DNA from: Hondaea fermentalgiana
Taxonomy: Eukaryota > Sar > Bigyra > Thraustochytrida > Thraustochytriidae
Assembly (NCBI GenBank): GCA_014084085.1
Contig: NPFB01000028.1
Coordinates: 58,949-122,948 of the forward strand
DNA length: 64,000 bases
Direction: 5' to 3'
The position numbers and the translations under genes are program-made. The notes beneath the pieces are model-generated. The model saw only the letters and a list, made by a program, of their open reading frames with translations. It was not told the origin of the DNA and did no database searches. Shown in pieces: positions 37,153 to 46,996 of the stretch (position 1 is the stretch's first letter; every line of letters starts with the position of its first letter).

Positions 37153-38646
37153 TCACTGCCTGTGGACATGGATCTCGTCTTCGGGCTTCAATGATGCCTG
37201 GCTGAAACCCAAGTAGGCATACCATCTAGCAATGAGCTCTTGTGCGAGCATGAAGACACCGCCGCCAATCAGGAGTGCCACGAGAAGTGATGATATGGCA
37301 TCCACAGGACCAGCGAAGCTGCTCGTTGGACCTAGTGCTCGAATAATGAGAGCAGTAAGAACTACAAAGAAGGAGTGCATGAAGTCAATGAATATATGGA
37401 AAACCGCTGAGGCCATATTCAATGACGTGTGGTCGATCCCGCAGAAAGAGTGGCTGTGTCCGTGCGCGCACCCTTCGGCAGAAGAACCACCATGGGCGTG
37501 GTGGTGACCATGGTCGTGACTGTGACCATGGTCATGACTGTGACCATGGTCATGACTGTGACCATGGTCATGACTGTGACCATGATCATGAGTATGACCG
37601 TGTTCATGGCCATGATTATTCACATGACTTTGACCGTGACCATGGTCATGATTATCCACATGACTTTGACCATGACTATGGCTATGGTCATGACTATGTT
37701 CGTGCCCGTGTGCACAAAGATGGCTAAGTTCATGCTCATGATCATGGCCATCAGCGCGCCCTTGTCCATGATTGTGGCAGGATGCACGTGAGTCGATGTG
37801 GCCTCCCTCGTTTTCGTCACTTCTAGAAAAACTGATCGCATGCTCGGCACGTGACGGGCCCCTCGACGAAAACGAGGCACGCCTCAACGTAATTAGCGCC
37901 GTTGAACAATCATCCCCGCACGGACCTTCGTGTGTGCAAGGGTTTCCGACGCTCGCACGGTCGTCCGCATCGAAATCTGGCTCGCCGCCTTCAAAGATTG
38001 GGACAAAGGTCCCGCTTTCGTGATGGGAGGAGCCGTGATCATGGCCATGAGCATGCACAGAAAGGCCGCCAAAGTAGAGCGCGAGACAGAACAGGTGAAA
38101 AGAAGAAAGTACAAGTCCGAACGTAAGCATCGTTGTGGAGTTGACCTCAACGACATCGTGGTGGTGCAGGCCAAGAAGTCGGCGAATGCTTTCGACAGTA
38201 ATGAGAATCATTGTCACGGTGAGTGTAAGCACGCTGATGGTGGCCCCGATGAGGTTGGCCCTGGTCGAGTCAGCGTTAGGCCCAGCTTTCGTCTCTGCCC
38301 AAAGTGAGATCCCAAAACTACACGAATCTGCAAACATGTGAACAGACTCCTCGACGAGGAGCAGCGAGTGTGAGGTTAGGCCTGCGATGAGCTCTGCAAC
38401 GCTAAAGCCGAGCGTGAAAAGAAATACAAAAGCGAGAAGGAGTACATTGCGCGTCAGTAACTTGGCAGCTTGTATCTCCTGGCCCGGCAAGAGATCTTCT
38501 ATTGCATTCTCATTTGCGCCTCTTCCGTCAAACAAATCACTTTCGCTGCTTGCGTGTGCATTGGAGGCGTGTGCGAACGAAGACGCATTCGCCCTCGTTG
38601 GCAAGTGGCCCGCGCTGGCTTCGCCAGAGTCTGACCCCTCGAGCAT
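37153..38646 (-). CDS. Cation diffusion facilitator (ZnT) zinc transporter
   Basis: 497 aa from ATG 38646. Six hydrophobic segments are visible. The two transport-site motifs are in TM2 (LLLVEESVHMFADSCSF, HxxxD) and TM5 (FHIFIDFMHSF, HxxxD), as in zinc-transporting CDFs of the ZnT5/7-Msc2-Zrg17 type that load Zn into the secretory pathway. Between TM4 and TM5 is a long His-rich cytosolic loop with at least five HDHGHS units. The second half of the loop is encoded by a DNA repeat of 18-bp period (about 37500-37595). No C-terminal domain beyond about 40 residues is seen. Intronless. Confidence 0.92.
   Translation of the reverse strand: MLEGSDSGEASAGHLPTRANASSFAHASNAHASSESDLFDGRGANENAIEDLLPGQEIQAAKLLTRNVLLLAFVFLFTLGFSVAELIAGLTSHSLLLVEESVHMFADSCSFGISLWAETKAGPNADSTRANLIGATISVLTLTVTMILITVESIRRLLGLHHHDVVEVNSTTMLTFGLVLSSFHLFCLALYFGGLSVHAHGHDHGSSHHESGTFVPIFEGGEPDFDADDRASVGNPCTHEGPCGDDCSTALITLRRASFSSRGPSRAEHAISFSRSDENEGGHIDSRASCHNHGQGRADGHDHEHELSHLCAHGHEHSHDHSHSHGQSHVDNHDHGHGQSHVNNHGHEHGHTHDHGHSHDHGHSHDHGHSHDHGHSHDHGHHHAHGGSSAEGCAHGHSHSFCGIDHTSLNMASAVFHIFIDFMHSFFVVLTALIIRALGPTSSFAGPVDAISSLLVALLIGGGVFMLAQELIARWYAYLGFSQASLKPEDEIHVHRQ
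37500..37595 (-). repeat. 18-bp coding minisatellite (HGHSHD)n
   Basis: On the + strand the unit is CCATGGTCATGACTGTGA, in about five near-perfect copies. It encodes the His-rich zinc-binding loop of the CDF transporter. Confidence 0.85.
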
Positions 38647-39222
38647 AGGCGGCGGCGCCCTTGGCCGCCCCTGCACGACCAGGGTTAAAGGCAGCTAGGG
38701 CTGGATGGACGCGCACAAGCGCTCCTACGTTTCCTCGTGTTTGCAAGTCAGGCTCTGCCCACGCCTTGCGAGGATGCCCGTTCCCGGGCCTGGCAGCTCT
38801 ACTGGAATGACGCTTTTCTCAAACTTTCAGCTTGCTGACGCGCAACGAGGCCTTTTCCGTACGCCTCTGCAGGAGCGTGGTCGCACGCGCCACGCGCGCA
38901 CAGTGTTCTCCGCGCCTCCACGCACGACTCGCTCGCTTCGCCGCTTCCAGTGCTCCAAAGACAGCTAGTACTGGGTCCGTTTGAGTCGAGAGACGTGCAA
39001 GCACTTCCCCCCCCCCCCCCTTCTTTTTAGGCCTAGCAATACGGCTTTTTCGCCATTTGGTTTTCGCAGCGTGTGGGTGAGTGAGTGAGTGAGTGAGTGA
39101 GCGAGTGAGTGGCCCTGTTCGCCGGCAGCGCTTGCCGGGCACTGCCGTCGGCCGGCCGGCCAACCCGCCTGAGCTTGCCTCGGCAAAACAGAAAGACCGT
39201 AGAGGCTTGAATCGAAGTCGCG
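38647..39222. other. Divergent promoter region
   Basis: A 576-bp head-to-head spacer of the CDF and methyltransferase genes. It has a C-run (39007-39020) and a GTGA/GAGT microsatellite (39073-39112). An 87-codon ATG frame at 38705-38968 shows no features and is not called. Confidence 0.55.
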
Positions 39223-39945
39223 ATGGCTTCGTTCTCCCCCGCGCGGGACGTCGTAGACCCGGAAGCGCAGAGCCTGCCAGATCTCAAACACTTGCGGCGC
39301 GCAGACTACGAGCACGTGTACGAGCCATCAGACGACACATATCTCTTGGTTGACACACTGCACGCCGAGAAAGCATTGTTAGACAGCTTGCGGCCGAAGT
39401 TGGCGCTCGAGATTGGCACCGGATCCGGATGTGTATCAACGGCGCTGGCCAAGCTTCTCAAGGTGCCGCCCGCGATGTTCATGTTGGATATCAATCCCAT
39501 CGCTGCGTCGGTGGCTTCGAGGACGGCGGCGCATAATGGGGTGATTACGGCGGATGCGCTCGTTTCAGACTTGGACTCAGCTTTAGCCTTGCACCACAAG
39601 GTCGATGTGCTCATCTTCAATCCGCCCTACGTGGTAACCCCTTCAGAGGAGATTACCGAGTCTCTCATCGCGCGATCCTGGGCAGGCGGCAAGGATGGCC
39701 GTGAGGTTCTCGACAGACTTTTGCCGAGAATTGCCGACCTTTTATCTCCAACCGGTATCTTTTATGTCATTGCGATCCTTGAGAACAAGCCCGAGGATAT
39801 TTGCGAACGCTTGCGCAACTTTGGTCTGTCCAGTGCAGAGGTGCTCACTCAACGCCGTGCTAAGAATGAGCTTCTCATGGTCATCCGTGCATCGAAATTT
39901 GAGAGTATTGCAGACGGCGATCTCGGTCAGGCGAAGAGCACATGA
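39223..39945 (+). CDS. N6AMT1: eRF1 glutamine methyltransferase, MTQ2/N6AMT1 (HemK2) type
   Basis: 240 aa. An SAM-dependent class I methyltransferase; MTQ2/N6AMT1 methylates the Gln of the GGQ loop of translation release factor eRF1 with a TRMT112 partner. Motifs: LALEIGTGSGCVSTAL (SAM binding), MLDINPIAASVASRTA (acidic motif II), and the substrate-amide motif VLIFNPPYVVTP (NPPY). The spacing and the opening YEHVYEPSDDTYLLVDTL are typical of the eukaryotic HemK2 branch. Short, full length for the family, and intronless. Confidence 0.94.
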   Translation: MASFSPARDVVDPEAQSLPDLKHLRRADYEHVYEPSDDTYLLVDTLHAEKALLDSLRPKLALEIGTGSGCVSTALAKLLKVPPAMFMLDINPIAASVASRTAAHNGVITADALVSDLDSALALHHKVDVLIFNPPYVVTPSEEITESLIARSWAGGKDGREVLDRLLPRIADLLSPTGIFYVIAILENKPEDICERLRNFGLSSAEVLTQRRAKNELLMVIRASKFESIADGDLGQAKST

Positions 39946-40730
39946 AGAGAGGAGTGCTCTTGCAGCTTTTCATCGCTCCGAAAGTGAGAGTTCAAAAGGC
40001 TTGTTGGAAAGTCGGCGGTCAGCCGGACGTGCCCTCATGATACTCAGCAGACTTGACTCCGTCACTTTCGCTGGAAAAGACTGACCGTTCTCGTCACTTT
40101 TATGGTAAAGGTTCACCCTTTTCGTCAGTTTGGAGGTAGCCTTTTTTCATTTTAGTTTTGGCTCTCGTTGCTCTTTCGGGGTTGGAAGGTCCAGAAACTG
40201 CCTAGTTTGATCCAGGAAAAACTCATATCTCCAGTTTTCTCGCCACCGGCAGGAAAAGCGAGAGACAAATACATTTCTTAGAGACAGGAGCACGACGGTC
40301 AACAGCCGGTTAACGTTGGGCACGAGCCTCTAAATACACGGTAAGAGACAGGAGCATGACGGATATTAGCCAGGCGACGTTGGACACGAACTGCAAAAAC
40401 GACAAAGATCTTATCTGAAATAAAGAGAATTTTCTTAGAATTGTTAACATAGAGAGACATTGCGCCGATGTGAAGCGCGGAGTGTCGACACTTTCCATCG
40501 CTGGAAACAAGAGAAGACGAAAAAGGAAAAAGTCAAGAACGTAAAACCGCATTTGTTCCAGCAAAAAAGACCTTACAGTCATGGCGTGTGCGCTTCCATG
40601 GACGTTTGCCTGCGCGCGTGCAGCCATTGAAGACTCTGCCTTGGATCACGAGCAGGTTTCCACGAGCATTTTTTTTGCCCATAAGCACCATAAGCAATTG
40701 TCCACGAGCAGTGGAGACGGCAATTCACAA
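39946..40730. other. Convergent spacer with direct repeat and hydrophobic ORF
   Basis: A 785-bp, AT-richer tail-to-tail spacer. It holds an imperfect direct repeat of 64-bp period (40280-40326 and 40344-40390) and GTCACTTT-like repeats near 40060-40110. A - strand frame (40310-40582 from an ATG) encodes two hydrophobic stretches but has no family match and I do not call it. Confidence 0.45.
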
Positions 40731-42763
40731 TCATCGCAAGTCCAGAAACGAGAGCTCGAGATTAAGCTTGCCCACAAAGAAGTAACCTCGTTCGCGGCGT
40801 GCCCTGCCCAGTTCATCATTCTCTTCCTCCATGTAATACTCGCTGTCAACAGATCCATTGCGTGCAAGCACGTTGACCAAGTTGTCCACAGCGTCCTTCA
40901 TTTTTTCTCGGAGATGGAGCTTGGTAAGACTTCGTTTGCGACGGTGGTGCTTGACTTTGGTGTTCAACGTCGAATCAGGGGTATCACTTCCGTGTGACTC
41001 CAGCTCTGGCGTGTGCCCGCGTGAAACAGCACCTAGTGAAGATGACGATGACAGACGTGAGGACGCCGTAATGTTTCGGTGACTCGACCAATTGTGCAGT
41101 GGGCTGTCGCGTTTCTGGCTTGCTTGGCTAGCGCCACCGATACCGCTTTTCTCTTTTGTAGCTTTCGCGCCCGATGCAGACCCGGAGCCAGCCTCGGATA
41201 ACGCGACCGCTGAAGTGCTTTCAACGATATCGATTTCGTCTCCAGACGTGTCGCCGTTCTCGCTAGAAGTGTCGGCATCGAAAGGGCCGCGCAAAGAGTC
41301 CGAACTTGCGCGCAGGGCAGCCTCTGTGGAGCTGTCGCGCGGTAGCAGAGACGAGACGTCGTGCTCATAAATGCTTCCTCTCGGGCTTTTACCAGACATC
41401 TCTGTTCCTTTTTCCAGCGCATTAGATGCTGTGGATTGCTGGTTGCGCCACGGCCGACGTATTCGCAATCGATCTCGACGTCGTTGATGCCGCTGGTGCT
41501 GCGGAGGCGCGCCTTCACTTGTACCTACATCACCACTTAATGGTGCATTTTCGCCGAATCCATCGGTGTTGCCATGGGCCGAACCAAGTGATTTGCCTTC
41601 ATGACCTGGCGTAGTTTCAGAGTTATGCAGGCCTTCCGAAGACGCACTCTGGCGGGAGCCTGAAGCAGCGCTGGCGTGTTTGGGACTCCCTGTGTCTTCG
41701 ATATTTCGTTGGCTCGAGAAGGACGCCTCTGTAGCAGCTTGAGGCCGATACTCAAATAGTTTGACGCAGACACTGCGAGGCATTGGCGGCACATCTTCTT
41801 CATGCTCGACCTCGTGAGGGGCGCCCGCTTTGAGTTGGTTAATATCCACCAGTGCGGACCCAATAAGTCTGTCCTTGCCGACTTTTTCGTGATTCCATAC
41901 AGAGACTTCAAGCAAGGCTATACCATTCCATGACATATTGAATCGAACATTCTCTTGCGGACCCTCATTCCACTCGGGGTTCAAAGCACGACTGATGGCG
42001 CGAGTTCGGGCTTCGTGGTCCCCTAAGCGTACCACGCAGTATGGGTTGGTGAAGAAAGCAGAGGGCGCCGGGGCGAGAGGGATTGCCGCCGACATGGGCG
42101 TCAAGTGCTCGGCGCTTAGCACGCGCACAGAAACAATGCCCACGTACTCGATGCGGCCCTGACCCATGGACGTGTGCGCACGAGCAAGCCTCGTCGTACG
42201 CTGCTCCCACGGGATTGGAGGCAGTCTATGGGTTTTGCTCGAGTTGTTTTCGCGCGAAAAGAGCTGATCATCGTACTTGGCTTTGACGTACTCTCGCACA
42301 TAAGACCCTGGTGTATCCTTGGCGGAGGGTTTCGGCCATATTTGTGGAACATAGAATTCGAGGCGCTCGTTAACGCGTAGATTTCCCCCTTGTTCTAGCC
42401 TTTCCGTCCACAGAGGCTTCCAGTTGTCCAAGTCGAGCGTGATGGATTGCATAAAGGAGATGTGCGCGCCAAGTGATCGGTGAGCCCCTGCGCAACTGGC
42501 GCAAAGAAAAACGCCAAAGGTGGTGCTTGCCCACGTTGAGGATGGCGCGTTGCAGTCTGCGCACACCGAATTTTCCGGGCGCCGCTGTAATTCCAAGAGA
42601 CGCGCCTTTAGACTTCCGGATGGCGATGATCCCGAAGGTGATATGCCTAGTGCTGCAGCTGCTGCTGCTGCTACTGATGATGATGATGATGATGATGATG
42701 ACGATGACGATAACAATGCTGGTCCTCCTCCTCCTCCTCCTCCTCCTCCTCCTCCTCCTCCTC

Positions 42764-42795
<32 letters not shown>

Positions 42796-42823
42796 ACTTC
42801 CCTTCCCCCTTCTCCTCCTCCTC

Positions 42824-42901
<78 letters not shown>

Positions 42902-43292
42902 CTGGACCGCAGGACGTGAATGACGAGGACGACAGGAAAAAGGAAGGGTCTTTTGCCTCTGCTTGAGTTTCTACAAAAGAGTCCCCATCTCCGTTGTCTT
43001 CATTGTCGCCTACCTCCGCATCACTCACACTGACAACGCTGTCTGCCTCGCCGCTTGCTGCCGCATCATCATCGGCATCGAGTGCTTGTACAAGGAGCTT
43101 GCGGCCGGATGCAGACAGATTCGAAGGTTCAAGCTCATTTTTCGCAGCACCTCCGGAACTTGAACGGCTCTTGGTCTTGCCGCTGGCTGACGGCCCGCTC
43201 GCGCCGGCGCCCATGGTCCCCGCCGTCGCTGCGCTCGCTCCCGTCGTAGTCGCTCTCGAGTCCCGCGACCTTTTCGAGGACTTTGAACCCAT
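40731..43292 (-). CDS. ArfGAP-C2 protein with homopolymer tracts
   Basis: 853 aa from ATG 43292, the first Met (the frame is open further upstream without an ATG). MGSKSSK fits N-myristoylation (Gly2, Ser6). The ArfGAP zinc finger is NSVCADCNAPSSTWASTTFGVFLCASCAGAHRSLG (Cys-x2-Cys-x16-Cys-x2-Cys, with the catalytic Arg in AHRSLG), about residues 226-345; it would stimulate GTP hydrolysis on Arf. A C2 domain (about 375-495) with YVGIVSVRVLSAEHL and LNPEWNEGPQENVRF follows. This order matches plant AGD11-13/ZAC. Poly-Ser, poly-Ala and poly-Gly runs precede the ArfGAP; the Ser-rich C-terminal third is disordered. Ca2+-dependence of the C2 is not assessed. Confidence 0.9.
42660..42903 (-). repeat. 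Triplet-repeat region inside the ArfGAP-C2 gene
   Basis: Runs of GAT, CTC and GCT triplets on the + strand. On the coding strand they give poly-Ser, poly-Ala and poly-Gly. The + strand frame of Asp/Pro/Ala runs over the same bases is a shadow. Confidence 0.9.
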
Positions 43293-43755
43293 CTCTCTAC
43301 GTTGTTTCCTCGGCGTCCGCGGCCCCGGCCCTCGCCCTGCGTCACCAACGCCAAGCAAGCCTTCCGCCGCCCGCGCCAGCCCGCGCGGCGGGTGCGCACG
43401 CGCGTGCGCGAGCGTAAGCTCGGGCGCGAGCGCGAGCGCGAGCACTGCCGCACACTGCACAGCGCTGCAACAATGAAATGAAATAAAAAGAAAATGAACT
43501 CACCGGAACTGCTGCCAGAGATGCGGCAGCCGCATGCCACAAAGACGTGTGGCACACCTTCGCCCTTTACGCGCGCGCGCGTCACGTGTATTACGCACAC
43601 GTAGCATCGCAGTGGGCGGAAGACAAGAAAGGAAGCGAAATGTAACGAGACGAAATGAAAGAAAGCGAAAAAGGCCTCGATGGACTTTGCTGGTTCGGAG
43701 AATCGCCGATTGAGAAAGAAAGAGTCAAGCACTCAGAAAGAAAGGAAAAAAATAT
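43293..43755. other. Spacer between ArfGAP-C2 and PanC genes
   Basis: A 463-bp spacer between two - strand genes. GCGCGAGC repeats (43400-43445) and GAAAG-rich sequence (43645-43675) are present. No additional gene is seen. Confidence 0.5.
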
Positions 43756-44838
43756 CTAACGCTGGATGTGAGGCTGCTTGCCCAAAAGCACGTTGTCGAG
43801 GATGCGACAGTTGCCAAATGAAACGGCCGCGGAGGCCATAATGTTCTCCTCGGGAAGCGGGCGATCCGAAGTGAACTCTGCGCCCTCGAGATTATCGCAG
43901 AGACTCAAGTACTCGGTCAGGAAGAGGTCTTCATCATCGAGAATTTCCTGGCCCTTTAGTTTCAGAAAAGTAAAGTCCCGCTCGCCATCATTGTAGGCAT
44001 CACGCATAGCGCAGAGAGCCTTGTAGAGCGCTGGGGCGGCACGGCGTTGTTCTTCAGACAGGTAAACGTTGCGACTACTCATGGCGAGGCCGTCCTGCTC
44101 GCGCATAGTCTCCACGGGAACGACTTGGACGTCAATATTGAGATCGCGCACCATCCGGCGAACAACAATTTGCTGAAGACCATCCTTTTGTCCGAGAAAG
44201 AGATGAGTGGGCTGCACGATGTTGAGCAGCTTGCTCACAACCGTAGCTACGCCGCGGAAAAACCCTGGACGTGCTGCGCCCTCAGAAACAAAGTCGATGC
44301 CATCCGGCACCACGTGCGTCTTCGTAACCTGCGTGCTTGTCTGCCCAGGCTTGGAGCCAGGATACATTTCCTGCTGTGATGGGACAAAAACAGCGTCTGC
44401 GCCCTTTTCGAAGAGCAGAGCAAGGTCCTTGACAGGTTGCCGAGGATACTTGCCAAAGTCCTCGTGGGGAGCAAATTGCGCCGGGTTGACAAAGATGCTC
44501 GCTGCGGTAAAATTGCATTGCTTCGTCGACTCCGCAATGAGGCTCATGTGACCGTCATGCAAGGCACCCATGGTGGGCACGAAGCCGATCGATGGATCGA
44601 TCTGCTCGCCTTCGCCTTCAGATGTCCGAAAATGGGCCCGAGCGGAGCGCCATCTCCTCATCTCGGCGATGGTGAGCAGAACGCTGTCCTCAGACACCCC
44701 AAGCTCCTTGCAGATTTTGCTGCGAGCTTCTTCGTCCACGTAGGCCTCGCTGGCAAGCCCCCTTCGAGCTGTCACCAGCGCCGCGGCAGCACGCTTTGGC
44801 AGGTTGAGGCCCCCGCGCATCGGGCTACTGAGGAGCAT
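43756..44838 (-). CDS. panC: Pantoate--beta-alanine ligase (pantothenate synthetase), organellar
   Basis: 360 aa from ATG 44838. It condenses pantoate and beta-alanine with ATP to pantothenate, the last step of vitamin B5 synthesis. Motifs: FVPTMGALHDGHMSLI (about residue 85), NPAQFAPHEDFGKYPR, HLFLGQKDGLQQIVVRRMV and the KMSKS-like AMSSRNVYL (about 250). The first 35 residues (Arg/Ala/Ser-rich, MLLSSPMRGGLNLPKRAAAA) look like a mitochondrial targeting peptide, longer than bacterial PanC. An alternative start at a second in-frame Met six residues on gives the same peptide. It lies head-to-head with the TRAP-alpha candidate. Confidence 0.95.
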   Translation of the reverse strand: MLLSSPMRGGLNLPKRAAAALVTARRGLASEAYVDEEARSKICKELGVSEDSVLLTIAEMRRWRSARAHFRTSEGEGEQIDPSIGFVPTMGALHDGHMSLIAESTKQCNFTAASIFVNPAQFAPHEDFGKYPRQPVKDLALLFEKGADAVFVPSQQEMYPGSKPGQTSTQVTKTHVVPDGIDFVSEGAARPGFFRGVATVVSKLLNIVQPTHLFLGQKDGLQQIVVRRMVRDLNIDVQVVPVETMREQDGLAMSSRNVYLSEEQRRAAPALYKALCAMRDAYNDGERDFTFLKLKGQEILDDEDLFLTEYLSLCDNLEGAEFTSDRPLPEENIMASAAVSFGNCRILDNVLLGKQPHIQR

Positions 44839-45259
44839 TTTGGACACTGTGCAGACCACGTAGTCCTCCACGCACGCAGCTGCACACTCCTCCTCCTTCT
44901 TGTTCTTGCTGTCGCCAAGGCTTTTCCGGTTTGCCAAGGACGAGCCTCGCGCTCTCGATATTCGCGGGGAGATTCGAAGCCTGCTGCTGCTCTGCTCCGC
45001 TCGTGCTCAGCCAGCTCAGCTGCCACCCCACTGAAAAAGAGAGAGAAAAAGAAAAATTCCCAGTCGAATATTCAGCCCTTCTGGATTCTTGAGAACTCCG
45101 TGCTCCAACGGGTAAGTCGCTGGGCCTACTAGCATTACATGTGAGACGAGCGAGAGCCTTGCGAGTCCCCTAGGTGGCCGGGCTCACAATACACAAGTTC
45201 CTGGAAACGTACCAGTAGACACACGAAGCGACAGCTCGCAGGGGCTGGGGCAGCGCAGG
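44839..45259. other. Divergent promoter region
   Basis: A 421-bp head-to-head spacer of the panC and TRAP-alpha-like genes. No strong repeat or motif is seen. Confidence 0.5.
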
Positions 45260-46168
45260 ATGTTGGGGTACAGCAGCAACACGCTGACGCGTGTACACTT
45301 GCGTGTTGTACTCTGCATGGTACTACTCCTGCAATTGGTCCTTGAGGTAGACAGCATGAACGGGATCGAAGAAGGGAAAATAGGGGAAGAAGAAGTGGGA
45401 GACGAAGACCACCTCATCCACGATGCTTACGCAGATGAGGAGGTGCTGAGTTTTGCCGAGGATGAAGATGGAATGCCTCTCGATCAAAGAATTGGAACGC
45501 GACACACTACTCCATTTGTTCGAGTCACGTTTGCGCTCTTTGATCCAGCTTGCAGCCTTGCAGGCTGCAACGCACAGACGCAAGGCCTTGACCGTCCAAT
45601 TCTCATGAGCTATGATCTCCAAGACGCGTTACAGCCGCAAGCAGAGAGAGAAGAAACAGCAGACTACGACTCCAATTCAGGTCCGGATCACGGTACTCTC
45701 GCGGCTGCAGCTACCGAGAAGGGCACGAAACTTGTCCATATGAGAGTAGGTAGTACACAGTACATCCTTTGCAGCCTTATCAATGAAGAGAATTATGCAT
45801 TGAGGATTGCGCATGCGCGTTTTTCGGCTAAAAGCTTTTCCTCCAGCGATGATGGAATTCCTTATGATATGCCCGAGGTGAAGTTGGATCGGGTTATCCC
45901 TTCTGGGGAAGAGACTTCGTTTATGCTCAAACTATCTCTTCCCGAACACCGTGTAGGTATCAGAGCAAATTTGGCAGTTTCCTTAACAGTCAAAGGGGTC
46001 AGAGCTGTGGATGCTTACAGCGATGCGATCGATCTTATGCATATCGACCTCGTTACGGTTCAGCAGAATGACCATCCAGACGAATATCGTGCAGCGGCTG
46101 GTCTCTTGAGCTTCCTTCTTAGTGCGTGCGCTCTCTTTCTAGTTTTCCGAGAGAGCTCGTCGAGATAA
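45260..46168 (+). CDS. Secretory membrane protein, TRAP-alpha (SSR1) candidate
   Basis: 302 aa. The N-terminus is a signal peptide (VVLCMVLLLQLVLEV), then an acidic lumenal stretch (EEGKIGEEEVGDEDH) as in TRAP-alpha. A beta-rich lumenal domain (about 155-265) contains QYILCSLINEENYALRIAHARFSA and VKLDRVIPSGEETSFMLKLSLP, which align in pattern with the TRAP-alpha fold. One C-terminal membrane helix (AAGLLSFLLSACALFLVF) and a very short cytosolic tail follow. TRAP-alpha binds the Sec61 translocon and helps some signal sequences insert. The match is by architecture and motif pattern, not strong identity. Codon use is AT-richer than neighbours. AATAAA lies about 50 bp past the stop. Confidence 0.55.
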   Translation: MLGYSSNTLTRVHLRVVLCMVLLLQLVLEVDSMNGIEEGKIGEEEVGDEDHLIHDAYADEEVLSFAEDEDGMPLDQRIGTRHTTPFVRVTFALFDPACSLAGCNAQTQGLDRPILMSYDLQDALQPQAEREETADYDSNSGPDHGTLAAAATEKGTKLVHMRVGSTQYILCSLINEENYALRIAHARFSAKSFSSSDDGIPYDMPEVKLDRVIPSGEETSFMLKLSLPEHRVGIRANLAVSLTVKGVRAVDAYSDAIDLMHIDLVTVQQNDHPDEYRAAAGLLSFLLSACALFLVFRESSSR

Positions 46169-46216
46169 CGCTTCGAGTAATTTGTATGGTCACAAGGTGA
46201 AGTGGAAAAAGAGTAT

Positions 46217-46222
46217 AATAAA
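46217..46222 (+). terminator. Possible polyadenylation signal AATAAA
   Basis: AATAAA 49 bp downstream of the TRAP-alpha-like stop, at a plausible distance for a 3' end. Confidence 0.35.
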
Positions 46223-46339
46223 AGCTAGACTGGAGCGACTAGGACTCGGTCCACGTAGCCTGCTTCGTATTTTTGGGGAATCTGGGCCCTCTCCTTCTTC
46301 CTTTACGCTTTTCTTCACTCTTTTCTTTTATTCTACTTT

Positions 46340-46996
46340 CTACGAAGCAAGGAGCTTGTTCACCAAGAGGTGTACCATGGTTTGCCTCGTCGTATTGTCC
46401 ATAGCATGATTTGCTCTTGGGGCGCGACGCAAGATACGTGAGTTGAAGTCCTCGAGTACTTTGCAGCTTGAGCAGACGTCACCTTCCGTTTCAGTGCGTA
46501 TTGCGCACTCTGGGACTGCACATGAGTTTGTTGGCAATAAAATCTTTGCAGACAAGTGGGTTTCGGTTATGGGACAAAGAAAGGACGCTGGGACATAGCC
46601 CTTATCGCCTGCAGAGTTCTTGCAAAATGTCCAGCCTGCGTTACCGCCTTCCGACTGCTCCAGAGCAAGCACCCTTTCATTCTTTACTACAGAAAGACCG
46701 TGGGCGTCTGGTTCGCCCTGGAAATTGTCAATGGTAACCATCGGTGTCCAATGCACGGCATGAGCATTATCAGGAGAGTCACTGGCTTGGCTTTTGCTTT
46801 CAGGATCGTTTTGCATCTCAACATAGGACAATGGAAAATATCCACGCTCACCGTCCAAGCGTTCTGTCCCTTGAAATCGGGTACCAAGAACCCATCCATC
46901 ATCAGTGACTGTCTCAACATGAAGCTTCTCACCAGGCGTGAGCGAGAGCTGCTCCGGGCCTCCTTGAAATGCATATCGGGCAATTGCAAATTGCAT
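46340..46996 (-). CDS. Double-SH3 protein with C-terminal Cys4 motif
   Basis: 218 aa from ATG 46996. Two SH3 domains are visible: ARYAFQGGPEQLSLTPGEKLHVE...GERGYFPLSYVE (about 3-65) and a second about 85-145 with GDKGYVPASFLCP. SH3 domains bind proline-rich ligands, so a scaffold role in actin, endocytosis or signalling is likely. The C-terminus has Cys-x4-Cys-x10-Cys-x2-Cys (about 160-180), suggesting a small zinc-binding element. No catalytic domain is present. Its stop is 171 bp from the TRAP-like stop. The start is inferred; an upstream non-coding exon cannot be excluded. Confidence 0.75.
   Translation of the reverse strand: MQFAIARYAFQGGPEQLSLTPGEKLHVETVTDDGWVLGTRFQGTERLDGERGYFPLSYVEMQNDPESKSQASDSPDNAHAVHWTPMVTIDNFQGEPDAHGLSVVKNERVLALEQSEGGNAGWTFCKNSAGDKGYVPASFLCPITETHLSAKILLPTNSCAVPECAIRTETEGDVCSSCKVLEDFNSRILRRAPRANHAMDNTTRQTMVHLLVNKLLAS

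Noticed and set aside
37500..37595. CRISPR-like array of 18-bp repeats
   Set aside because: Tandem without spacers and coding for a His-rich loop in frame.
40310..40582. - strand frame with two hydrophobic stretches and apparent splice sites
   Set aside because: Short, no family features, and lies in a 3' spacer; not enough to call a gene or a last exon of the ArfGAP gene.
42520..42966. + strand frame of Asp, Pro and Ala runs
   Set aside because: Shadow of the triplet repeats in the ArfGAP-C2 gene on the other strand.
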